64,000 nucleotides of DNA from Zygnema cylindricum (Eukaryota > Streptophyta > Zygnematophyceae > Zygnematales > Zygnemataceae), in the NCBI GenBank assembly GCA_037447655.1, contig JBBHKE010002441.1:30187-94186 (forward strand). The letters are read 5' to 3'. A program made the position numbers and the translations under genes. Shown in pieces: positions 48,346-57,970 of the stretch. Below the pieces are notes generated by a model, which saw only the letters and a program-made list of their open reading frames with translations, had not been told where the DNA came from and did no database searches. Every line of letters begins with the position of its first letter. Positions within the stretch are counted from its first letter, which is position 1.

Positions 48346-49100
48346 CATCTAAGGTTTTTAAGATTACTTTTTCTCTGTTTTTTAAGGTTTTTAAGATTTA
48401 CCAATGTACAAACTCGGTGAAAATTGAAGGATCTAGAGAAAAGCAGATAATAGCAATTGGGGTTGGGGATAGATCCTACATGATGTATTTAGGCGGAAAA
48501 AAAAGTGGGATGTGATTGGACAATGAATTTATGACACAATACCATAGAGAAAAATTATCTGTTCTGGCTTGCTAATTTAAGGTAACAATCTTCCTGTAAT
48601 GTATTATTTTTTATGAATGTTGTAGATTATGGCTCATCTATCCATTTGTAATCTGTTTTGTAGGCTTTGACATGTTTTTTATTTGTTCTCTTTCGTTTTG
48701 GAAACGAATATTGAAAGTTTTCGTCCCCCTTCCCCGCCCTTCGTCTCTTAAAAACCGTTTTAGGTATTCCACCCCCACTAGTCAACGCTGAACTAGATCC
48801 CTCATTCTCTCTCCAACACCCACCAAATCCCCCCCCTCCCTACATTTTAGGTCATCAATCCCCTCCCATGGTCTTTGAATGAGTTCTTGCGTTCTCCCCT
48901 CTCCCCCACTCTCATATATCGAGATAGGTATTGCTCCTCTCTCCCGTTTGTTTTCGAATGATTCCTCCGTTTCCCTCTCCCTCCTCCCAATCTCATTCCC
49001 AACCTTCTCTTGTCTCCCCTCACATCCCCTTGAGGCTCCCCAGGGCCCAAGCCTCGCCCTGATAGCCCATCGTAGCAGAGCTTGCTCAGGCATCCTATGC
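48346..49100. other. Spacer leading into the duplicated secreted-protein locus
   Basis: A CT-enriched stretch (48780-49030) precedes GATAGCCCATCGTAGCAGAG, which recurs at 52494, so the duplication starts about here. No gene was recognised. Confidence 0.35.
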
Positions 49101-49104
49101 ATGT

Positions 49105-49436
49105 GTATTAAGTGCGAGAACCAGTGCGAAATGCAATGCGTCATTCAGTGCGACATTCAGTGCGGAATAGAATTGTCACAGCAGAGATTGCGCGCAGCAA
49201 AATTCATTGTGAAATCCAATGTGAATTTCAGTGCGACATTCAGTGCGAAATTCAGTGCTACATTCAGTGCGACATTCAGTGCGGAATAGAATTGTCACAG
49301 CAGAGATTGCGCGCAGCAAAATTCATTGTGAAATCCAATGTGAATTTCAGTGCGACATTCAGTGCGAAATTCAGTGCGACATTCAGTGCGACACTCAGTG
49401 CGACATTCAGTGCGGAATTGAATTGTCACAGCAGAG
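49105..49436 (+). repeat. ATTCAGTGCGAC minisatellite with ~119-bp higher-order repeat
   Basis: Units ATTCAGTGCGAC, ATTCAGTGCGAA and ATTCAGTGCTAC recur. A larger unit starting AATTGTCACAGCAGAGATTG begins at 49171, 49290 and 49421 (spacings 119 and 131). It lies just downstream of the minus-strand secreted-protein gene, so it may form its 3' untranslated region. Confidence 0.9.
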
Positions 49437-49457
49437 ATTGCGCGCATCGATAGTGAC

Positions 49458-49807
49458 TCACACTTGATACACGCGACCGGAATCGTCGCATGCGAAATTC
49501 CTTCCGTCGCATTTGATCTCGCGAAAGCTTTCCTTGTTCGCGACAGCCGCCTTCACCGCCTCCAGAGCCGACTCTGCCGCAGCCGTACGGACACACACGT
49601 GTCAAAGGATCGATTAAAGATATGATTTTCACGTGTGAAGGCATGAATGCACAAAACGAAGGGGGTAAAGGGAGGGAGGAAGTATATTTGGTGAAGGAGA
49701 GAAAGCTTACTATCTTGCTCAGCCATGGGTCCATTGTACTCTCCCATTACGAGTGCCACGTGGCACGCTAACATCAGGGCTTTCACAATGGCCATGGTGA
49801 CCGCCAT
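49458..49807 (-). CDS. Small secreted protein, 70 residues, two exons
   Basis: Exon 1 (49711-49807) encodes MAVTMAIVKALMLACHVALV followed by MGEYNGPMAEQD: a short N-region, a hydrophobic stretch (about residues 6-21) and a probable cleavage near residue 22. A GTAAGC donor (49710) and a GCGGCAG acceptor (49574) bound a 137-bp intron in phase 1. Exon 2 (49458-49573) adds SALEAVKAAVANKESFREIK and CDGRNFACDDSGRVYQV, then TGA. The mature peptide would be ~48 residues with two cysteines that could form one disulphide. No family is recognised. Support comes from the intact frame across the splice, the signal peptide and a diverged copy at 52643-52974 that keeps the same exon pattern. A role in the wall, in defence or in signalling would be a guess. 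Confidence 0.65.
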
Positions 49808-50617
49808 GGTTAAGAAATCGCCACGTCACACGCACGGAAAAAGGTTTTATAAACAAAGTCCACGTGGCAATCTTCTTCCACCACGTTGTGTTCTTTAGTG
49901 TTCCATTAGGGTTAGGTCGTTGGCAATCCGATTCTTTCTTTTATGCAAACGTGCGAAGCAGCTTAAGCATACGGTACTGTACGAAAAGAATGTACGAAAA
50001 GAATGTACAGATGTACTGTACGGTAAGAAAAGAATTGTAAGCGGCACCTTCCTAACGGCTTTTGTTCAATATACGTAAAAGAAGTCAACGTCTATTCGTG
50101 TGTTCCTCTCATGCCGTGCATTCTGTTTGTGACATTTGTCGTATCTGTATGGCCGAAGCGGCCGGGTGACGCGGTGATGCACTTTCAAACGGTTTTGTGA
50201 AGTACAGTTTTTGACTTCTGCGATGTCCGTACATGGTGTCATTGCTTCGAAAGGCACCGACCACTACAATCTGTGACGGTGATTCGCGTGACTACGCTAA
50301 CTTACAAAACGAGTCATTTCGTGGTCGTTCCGCAGTGGTCACGTCTTGTTCTGCTGACGTCGATATTTTGTATTGACCTTTTAGTCGAGTACTCTTTCCG
50401 TACAGGCTGTTCGCATATGGTCTCCCTATTTTTGACCGCGCCAATCTCTAAACTCAACGGAAGGAATCTCGTAAGTACATCATGTACGGCTGCGGTGAAT
50501 CCGATGAATGGTTTTTTTTTGGTGTTTTGATACAGTGCCGGTTTTGCCGTAACCGATATGTAACCGTTACAGGTTTCGATAATGATTGATGTGGACAGCT
50601 GCATATCGACCGACCGG
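49808..50617. repeat. Upstream region of the secreted-protein gene, duplicated copy 1
   Basis: 49747-50610 matches 52909-53784 almost base for base. It includes GCCACGTGGC near the exon, a cluster of GTAC words (49970-50030) and AACCGTTACAGG. Open frames conserved between copies here reflect recent duplication only. It presumably includes the gene's promoter. Confidence 0.75.
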
Positions 50618-50625
50618 TAATTATC

Positions 50626-51060
50626 ATGGATAAAAATATGAGTACGGAAGATGTAGATCTTATGAGGAACTTAGTGGGGACTAGTGTTTGTTGGGAATAT
50701 TTGGGGGTGGATGGATTTGACATCACTACTTGGTGTGATGTCGCTTGTGAAGATGTGCCTGTAAAAGGGTTATCATCCGGGTATGTGTTGCAGGTTGGGG
50801 ATGGGGCTGGTTGTTTGAATTGCAAGAGGGAAAGTGGATTTAATGTGGATGAAAAAGAAAGGAGGTGGATAAAATCTTTGCTTGGATTTATGAAAAGTGG
50901 CATGCAAAATAAAATGTATGATCGACAAGATGAAATTATTTTTGGTCATCTAATAGACTTTCTAAAATATAAAGGTATTCGCTTGAAGCTTCATGAAGGA
51001 AAAAGGAAATTGGAAAAGGAAAAATATTTATATGTATTTGTTGTTTTTGATGGGAGTTAA
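50626..51060 (+). CDS. Unknown 144-residue ORF of the retroelement (C-terminal part of the gag fusion)
   Basis: The intact frame begins MDKNMSTEDVDLMRNLVGTS, contains DGFDITTWCDVACED and CLNCKRESGFNVDEKERRW and ends KYLYVFVVFDGS. The related copy at 63180-63615 is in frame with gag, so this is probably the truncated C-terminal part of a gag-derived protein. The C-x-x-C pair is only weakly suggestive of metal binding. No known domain was recognised. Confidence 0.5.
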   Translation: MDKNMSTEDVDLMRNLVGTSVCWEYLGVDGFDITTWCDVACEDVPVKGLSSGYVLQVGDGAGCLNCKRESGFNVDEKERRWIKSLLGFMKSGMQNKMYDRQDEIIFGHLIDFLKYKGIRLKLHEGKRKLEKEKYLYVFVVFDGS

Positions 51061-51089
51061 AAGCAAATTAGACTAGAAAATAAAGGGAG

Positions 51090-52140
51090 AGTTGGAATTC
51101 AAGTATTTTCTAGGTCTAGAGATTGCAAAATACAAAGCAAATAGTAGATATTGACAGCTTGCCTCTAACTCCTCACTCAAATCCCCACACTTGTCGCAGT
51201 CACTGAAGACTGGAGGAGGAGTTAGCCATAGCTGCCTGTGCTGTCTAGAGAGAGACAGGCAGTTGTTCCATTGGGTTTTCTAAAAGGTAGTTTCACGGAG
51301 CCAGGATTTGATCCTGGTACCTACCTGTGTCAAACCCGCAGTAACCGGTAACCTTATCCTAATAGTCTAGGTTATGGGATAGAGTATATTGTGTATGATA
51401 GTTATATAAATAGTTACAATTTGACTAATTCATTTAACGGGAACTATATACATAATGCATAGAAACAGTTGTGTAAAGTACGACGTACGGTACGGCTACG
51501 AAATAAATACCGCGCATTTTGTTTGACGTCGGAAAGAATACCGCGCAAGTATTTATAACGGCCACGATTGAAATCCAGTTTCGATCGGACGGCCGCGAAG
51601 GATGCCGAGATCGCGGAGTAGGATTTTGGCGGTTTGCGATCACCGCCACATCGAGTGACACGTGGCAAAGCTACATTGGATTGCGGCAACTCTAGGGATT
51701 ACGGAAACGAATCCAGATATGACATGTGTCAACATTTTGGCCATGTCGTACTATGGCTGTACAGAAAGTACACCGCCACCAGTACTTTTCTGTACGACAC
51801 AGTATTTTAATTGGTGCCGTACTTCACTAGATAGAGTTTTAGAGGGAGATAGGACTTAGAAAAATTTAACAGATAGGACCCTCTCTCCGAGAGAGCACCT
51901 TGTATAAATGGCTAACTTTGGGCAGCCATAACAATCAATTTAATTGACCATTTTTAGTGATTATTTTTGCTGCAGACTCAGGGGAGTCCAGGCTACACAA
52001 GGGTGTAGTCGGTCGGAGGTTTTGTCTGCCAGGGTGGCTCTATTTCTAAGGGAAAGTCAAAGTGGGTGAATGTGTCCAAATCTCATATTCTAGCTTTGCA
52101 TTCTGTGGTGGAACTAAGCACACAGAAAGTGTTATTTCAC
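51090..52140 (+). repeat. LTR of the TATTTTCTAGGTCTA family
   Basis: It begins (AG)TTGGAATTCAAGTATTTTC after the purine tract AAATAAAGGGAGAG. It contains an antisense tRNA-like stretch (51296-51360), TATAAATGG near 51894 and GGTGAATGTGTCCAAA near its end. It is collinear with 60648-61685. Confidence 0.7.
51296..51360 (-). other. Antisense tRNA-like segment in the LTR
   Basis: On the minus strand a T-arm-like CCAGGATCAAATCCTGG (perfect 5-bp stem) follows GGTTACCGGTTACTGCG. It corresponds to 60834-60903 and 63847-63911. Confidence 0.5.
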
Positions 52141-52145
52141 AAGGG

Positions 52146-52445
52146 TGAATCCCCTTCCCTTCCCCCTCCCCTTCCCCACCTCCTCTCTCTCTCTCTCTCC
52201 CTCTTTCTCCCTCCCACTCCCCCCTTCTCCCCTTCCCTCTCACCTTTATTCTCCCCCTCCTCGCCCTCCCTCTCCCCCTCCCTCCCCCTCTCCCTCTCCC
52301 CATCACTTCCTCTCCCTCCCCTCCTCCCCTTCCTCCTCCCCCCTGTTCCCCCTCTCCTTCTCCCTCCCTCTCCCCCTATCCCTCACCCTCCCTCTCCCCC
52401 TCCCCACATCTCCCTCAACCTCTCCCTCTTCCACTACTTCTCTTC
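52146..52445 (+). repeat. CT tract
   Basis: CCCTCTCC-type pyrimidine repeat at the junction of the retroelement fragment and duplication copy 2. Confidence 0.9.
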
Positions 52446-52642
52446 TCCCCTCACATCTCCTTGAGGCTCCTTATGGCCCAAGCCTCATCTTGATAGCCCA
52501 TCGTAGCAGAGCTTGCTCGGGCATCCTATGCATTTGCATTAAGTGCGAGATCCAATTTGAAATCCAATGCGGAATTTAGTGCGAAATTCAGTGCGAAATT
52601 GTGAAAGCATAGATTGTGCGCATCAATAATGACTCACACATA

Positions 52643-52974
52643 CTACACGCGACCAGAAACATCGCATCTGAAATTAAATCCACTACATATGATTTCGGGG
52701 AAGTCCCCCTCCACGGCCGCCTTCACCGCCTCCAAAGCCGACTCTGCAGCAGCCGTACGAACACACACGTGTTAGAGAATCCATTAAAGATATGCTTTGC
52801 ACGTGCGAAGGCATGGAATGCACAAAAAGTAAGGGGGTGAAAGGAAATTCGAAGAAAGGAAAACTTACTGTCTTGCTCCGCTATGGTCTCATAGTAATCC
52901 GGCTAATCTCCCATTACGAGTGCCACGTGGCACGCTAACATCAGGGCTTTCACAATGGCCATGGTGACCGCCAT
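52643..52974 (-). pseudogene. Second copy of the small secreted protein gene, broken
   Basis: The exon arrangement matches 49458-49807: exon 1 is 52869-52974 and exon 2 is 52643-52743. The signal peptide is identical, but exon 1 then reads MGD and a TAG; the exon is 9 bases longer, so phase is kept. Exon 2 keeps SALEAVKAAV, C-x-G-x-NF-x-CD and SGRV and ends early at a TAG (52643-52645). Conservation of both cysteines suggests it was functional before decay. Confidence 0.7.
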
Positions 52975-53784
52975 GGTTAAGAAATCGCCACGTCACACGC
53001 ACGGAAAAAGGTTTTATAAACAAAGTCCACGTGGCAATCTTCTTCCACCACGTTGTGTTCTTTAGTGTTCCATTAGGGTTAGGTCGTTGGCAATCCGATT
53101 CTTTCTTTTATGCAAACGTGCGAAGCAGCTTAAGCATACGGTACTGTACGAAAAGAATGTACGAAAAGAATGTACAGATGTACTGTACGGTAAGAAAAGA
53201 ATTGTAAGCGGCACCTTCCTAACGGCTTTTGTTCAATATACGTAAAAGAAGTCAACGTCTATTCGTGTGTTCCTCTCATGCCGTGCATTCTGTTTGTGAC
53301 ATTTGTCGTATCTGTATGGCCGAAGCGGCCGGGTGACGCGGTGATGCACTTTCAAACGGTTTTGTGAAGTACAGTTTTTGACTTCTGCGATGTCCGTACA
53401 TGGTGTCATTGCTTCGAAAGGCACCGACCACTACAATCTGTGACGGTGTTTCGCGTGACTACGCTAACTTACAAAACGAGTCATTTCGTGGTCGTTCCGC
53501 AGTGGTCACGTCTTGTTCTGCTGACGTCGATATTTTGTATTGACCTTTTAGTCGGAGTACTCTTTCCGTACAGGCTGTTCGCATATGGTCTCCCTATTTT
53601 TGACCGCGCCAATCTCTAAACTCAACGGAAGGAATCTCGTAAGTACATCATGTACGGCTGCGGTGAATCCGATGAATGGTTTTTTTTTGGTGTTTTGATA
53701 CAGTGCCGGTTTTGCCGTAACCGATATGTAACCGTTACAGGTTTCGATAATGATTGATGTGGACAGCTGCATATCGACCGACCA
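52909..53784. repeat. Upstream region of the secreted-protein locus, duplicated copy 2
   Basis: Near-identical to 49747-50610, with small differences such as TTTAGTCGGAGTAC against TTTAGTCGAGTAC. Identity ends near 53784, where copy 1 joins the retroelement. Confidence 0.85.
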
Positions 53785-53905
53785 GTAACGCCCATGGATC
53801 CGTATCGGCATAGTGATATGAACGATATGGATGTGCAATTCGTAGTCTTTGCATTCATTTTTTTCACCATAGATGTCCTATGCGCATAAAACGCTCGGAG
53901 TAAGC

Positions 53906-54432
53906 TACACCGCGAATCGTAATGAGAGTTAAGAAATAATTGGAGTAAAAAAATGAGAAAAAATAATTAGAGTTATTAATTTTAATTTGGGCAATCAACC
54001 CTTTTCAAAAAAATAAATTACTCTAATTTACCAACAACTCTAATGAATCCGCGTTGAATATCTTCACTGTAAATTAGGTACACTTACAGAATCTGACAAA
54101 ACGTACAGTTTCACGTCAATATGACGTTTGCACTACGCGGTTTGTGAAATCGCAGTTACATGATAACGGGCTGTATTAAATCATTTTTCGTACATCTTTA
54201 GTTACTAAAGTAATATTTTTAGTTAGTATATTACAATTTTGCACGGTCAGACACCGACCGTACGCCACACTATTTAAAACAGCACTATATTAGAGTTGTT
54301 AACGCTGATTCAAAAAGTACGATAAATAATGTAAAGAATAATTTAGAATTGTCTACTCTATTTAGGGTGATGGAGTCAAAATTAGGGGTTACGGAATTAG
54401 CGTATATAACGCTAATTACGATTCGCGGTGTA
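53906..54432. mobile_element. TACACCG-family element 4
   Basis: Ends TACACCGCGAATCGTAAT (53906) and ATTACGATTCGCGGTGTA (to 54432) are perfect inverted repeats. The 527-bp interior shares GACCGTACGCCACACTA and AACGCTGATT words with element 2 (4763-5318). Confidence 0.75.
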
Positions 54433-54479
54433 ACAAATAATACGTAAAGGGAGCATCAAACAATTTTTAGATGTTAATA

Positions 54480-54860
54480 AAATACTTACCTTTTTTTGCT
54501 CGCGTACATTTTCCGTACGTGTTTGTACTTTTCAGGACATTTTCATACATTACGTATATTTCAATACAATTGCCTTGCATTTTTAGTATATGTACGTACA
54601 GTGTTCGTAATTTTCCGTACTTTTTCGGGTAATTTATTTTAGGGTTTTTCAGGTACATTCCCATACATTCCCATATATACCAATACAGCAGAGTTACAAT
54701 TTTTGTACATTTACGTACAGTTTCCGTACATTTTTGTACTTTTTAGAGTTATTTCACCTATACAAGGTACATTTCCGTACGTTCACTTATATTTCGGTAC
54801 AACTGCATTAGATTTTCTGTACTTTTAGATTTTTTAATTTGTGGATTGTACGGAACAAAC
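54480..54860 (+). repeat. Degenerate TTTCCGTACATTT repeat
   Basis: Variants of TTTTCCGTACATTTTTGTAC recur about 15 times at irregular spacing. It is non-coding. Confidence 0.7.
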
Positions 54861-54977
54861 GGGTCGGTACGTTAACTTCTTGTTTTTTTACTCTAATGCA
54901 TAGCAAAGGAGTTTAGGTCGTTGTCCTGTATTGTAGTTTTTTCCCCGGTTGCTTTTTGTTGTTTCGTACAACCATAA

Positions 54978-55893
54978 GGGTGTGTTCCCATGTAATAAAG
55001 TAAGGGTTTTTTCTTGTCTTTGTCGTCCAAAACAGAGCTTGTAGCGAGAAAAGATTATGCCATAGAAAAAAATTGCGAAAACCATAGTACAATTTGCATC
55101 ATTTTTAATCTTAGAATGTACTACAGCTTGTTGTTTTTCTCTTTTCGACCAAATGCCGCGTCAAGAAACGTCATCTTCAAACCTTATTTGAAAACGACTC
55201 GCGAGTCTATTTTATTTAAAGTATAGGTTGACCAACGAATAGTATTATGTGTTTGCACTTGTTGTAAAATTTCAAAACATTTTCACAAAAATTGAAGAAC
55301 ACACAAAAAAAAAATGCAACCTATGAGGACAGTTTTCTGTTCAGGGGCCGCGGAGGGGTCTCGAGAAACTGATGCCAATTCGCATAGGCGACGTCTGTGA
55401 AGATGCCTCCCTCTCCTTCTCACACTATCAGTTTTATTTCTCACTTTTTGGAGCGAAATACGACAATATCGGTATGCAATGAAAGAGATTTGGAAAAAAA
55501 TTCTTTCGAATACCTTTGGGCATATTTTCATGGCAAGCCGAGTGAGAAAAGTTGAAAAAAAAAATCGGGTAGCCACAGCCGAAAGTTCTTGAATGAATGA
55601 CGTTGACTTTATCACAAATGGGCATGACGTCATAACGTCGCAAAACCCTAAGCATCTACAATTTTACAAAATAGTAGACATCTACAACCGTCGCTATTTT
55701 GTCAACTTCAAAAATTATCGCGGGTTTTGTAATCCTCTACAACCGTCCTGATTTGTACCACATCTACAACCGTTACATTTTGAAAATAACGATTTCGTTT
55801 TCAAACATAGGAACACTCTGAAAAGTAGTGCAGAGAATCATCACTAAAAAACAAAGTAACAAGACTAAGTTACTATTACATGGGAAGACACCC
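54978..55893. mobile_element. Tourist/PIF-Harbinger MITE with TAA target duplication
   Basis: The left end GGGTGTGTTCCCATGTAATA (54978) and the right end TATTACATGGGAAGACACCC (to 55893) are inverted repeats with one mismatch in 20. TAA flanks both sides (54975-54977 and 55894-55896), the 3-bp TWA duplication typical of PIF/Harbinger. The 916-bp interior has no convincing coding region. Confidence 0.8.
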
Positions 55894-55896
55894 TAA

Positions 55897-56999
55897 GTCT
55901 CGCTCCGTCAATTTCTATACGGTAGGTTGTTTTGTACGGTATATTGTTTTGTCCCTATTGCAGTTTATTTTTCCTCAATAGTTTCCGTATAGAAACTTTT
56001 TTTGTTTCGATACCTAACATATTAGCTACAGTGCCAATCACCGTTTGCTTTTTCCTATGGGCGTAGCTCTGAAATTACAGTACACCAAGTTTTTTTAGCG
56101 TATAAGGGTTAAGTTCCATTGGTCAAAAAATGGGGTAGTTTACAAAAATCCGTCAAACTGTACATCTTATTTTGTTTTTATACGCGAAACAACATTATAG
56201 AGAATCTTGTCAATACTCTTCGAAGGTCTAGGAGGTAACACTGACCGTCAGATATTCATCCGCGAGGCTTTCGCTTCATTTTTCTCTTAGGTGACAACGT
56301 ATCTGTAGGAGGGGCTTTCGCTTCATTTTTCTCTTAGGTGACAACGTATCTGTAGGAGGTGGGTTGGCAGATACAAAAAAAAGTTAATGGCGACACGCTA
56401 GACGATCAAGCTACGTGTCATGATGAACAACCGACAAAAATTGACAAAATTTGCACATGACACGCGACAGATACACGTACCCGTAGGAGGTGTAGGAGGT
56501 GGGTGTAGGTGGGAGGTGGGTGTAGGTGGGTTGGCAGATACAAAAAAAAGTTAATCGCGACACGCTAGACGATCAAGCTACGTGTCATGATGGACAACCA
56601 ACGAGAATTGACAAAAATTGCACATGACACGCGCTTTCCAAAATACAACCAAAAAAATAAATGTGATTTCGTAACTCTCCTTCGTCACTCTATTTTCGGT
56701 ACCTTTTATTTGTCACACTATTTTTGTCTAAAGACTTTCGTTATGTTCGAAATCAAGAGCCCTAAAAAATGTTCTAGCGTAGATGACTGGCGTCTTCAAA
56801 AAGTATAAAAGTTTTGTCGTGATGATGTTGTATGCAGGTACATGGTACGCAAATGAAGATTTGAAGTAAAATTTGTCGGTGCTAAAAATCTTTAAGATAT
56901 TCAATATTGGATCTTAGCTTACGTGGCGCCATTCAATTTAGAATGCGTGGTTTGCAGACTCTTCGTGATGGAACATCGACTCAATCAACCCGGCCCGTA
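55897..56999. repeat. Non-coding region with short tandem duplications
   Basis: GGCTTTCGCTTCATTTTTCT begins a 47-bp unit repeated at 56266 and 56313. A ~108-bp stretch starting GTGGGTTGGCAGATACAAAA occurs near 56358 and 56525. GTGGGTGTAGGTGGG-type units lie between. No gene was recognised. Confidence 0.7.
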
Positions 57000-57330
57000 G
57001 AGACACATTATCTCTCTCCCTCCTCCTCTCCCTCCCCCCCCCGTCACCTTGTAGGTGGGCAGAGGGGTGGGGCGTGCAGACACATCCCCTCCCCTCTGCC
57101 CTCCCCAACTTGGGTGGGGGGGAGGGAAGGAAATTGGGGGGGGGGGGAGGAGGGAGGGGGGAGGGAGAGGGAGGAGAATTATTAGTTTCTGGCGGGGAAA
57201 GGGAGCAAGAGGGGGGGGGAGGGGAGAGGGAGAGGGAAGAAAATTGTTAGTTGTCTTTTGGAGGTGAGAGAGAAGGCTAGGAGGGAACGGAGAGGGGGAG
57301 GGGGAGGAATAAGAGGAAAAAAAAATAACA
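57000..57330. repeat. GA/CT-rich low-complexity stretch
   Basis: A pyrimidine-rich part (57010-57040) is followed by a purine-rich part (57110-57330) with GGGGGGAGG runs. Frames on both strands are artefacts. Confidence 0.85.
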
Positions 57331-57636
57331 AGACTGGAAGAAAAAGACAAAAAATAACAAAATAAAAAAAAGACGAAAAAATCGACAAAAAGACACAAAA
57401 TGTACGGAACGTTCAACATTAATAAATAAATGCCAAAAACTATTCAGATAACTTCAGAAATTTTGTGGAATTTACGAAAGAAAAAAATATTTTTATGAAC
57501 ATAATCAAATCAATAGTTTTATTTTATTATAATTTGTTCAACATAATTGTACCATTTGTTTTGTGATTTTTTTTATTTTTTTTTAACAATTTTTTAGCAG
57601 TCATTTGGCCCAATCCTTATCAACTCCCCCCAGGAG

Positions 57637-57688
57637 TGACGTCACATATGACGTCACGCATGACGTCACCATCTCCCCGGACGTCACC
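57637..57688. promoter_or_regulatory. Cluster of TGACGTCA palindromes
   Basis: TGACGTCA occurs at 57637, 57649 and 57661, spaced exactly 12 bases apart, followed by GGACGTCACC. The motif is the bZIP/CRE palindrome. It could be a regulatory array or simply a 12-bp minisatellite. Confidence 0.55.
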
Positions 57689-57819
57689 TCACCGGGCCGA
57701 CCGAGAAAACCCCATTAGGAAAAGAAATAATATTAATTAAATAAAAAAACAGAAGTAGGAGAAGAGAGACAGGAAAAATAAAAATGAAAATTATAACAAA
57801 AAAAAGAGATAAAAGAGAG

Positions 57820-57970
57820 TGGATGGGGAGGGAGGGAAAGAGAGGGGGGGAGGGAAGGTAGGGGGGAGAGAGAGAGGGGGGGAGGGGAGGGAGGGGGGAG
57901 AGGGAGGGGGGGAGGGGGGGAGAGAAAAGGGCGGGAGAGAGAGGGGGGGGAGAGAGAGAGGGCGGGAGAA
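57820..57970 (+). repeat. GA-rich tract
   Basis: GGGAGGGAGG and GAGAGAGAGGG units on the plus strand. It abuts and truncates duplication copy 1. Confidence 0.9.

Larger units (their letters stand above)
50618..52145 (+). mobile_element. 3' part of a non-autonomous copia-like element with one LTR
   Basis: It starts abruptly at TAATTATCATGGATAAAAAT, matching the internal region from 63173 of the right-hand element. It continues through an open frame and purine tract into an LTR-like sequence that matches 60648-61685. The other end is lost at 52145, where a CT tract begins. It lies between the two copies of the secreted-protein duplication. Confidence 0.75.

Noticed and set aside
49112-49453. 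Cys/Gln-rich ORF over the ATTCAGTGCGAC repeat
   Set aside because: Produced by the minisatellite; the supported gene here is on the minus strand upstream.
50066-50257. 63-codon minus ORF identical in both duplication copies
   Set aside because: Identity comes from the recent duplication as a whole; no coding signature beyond being open.
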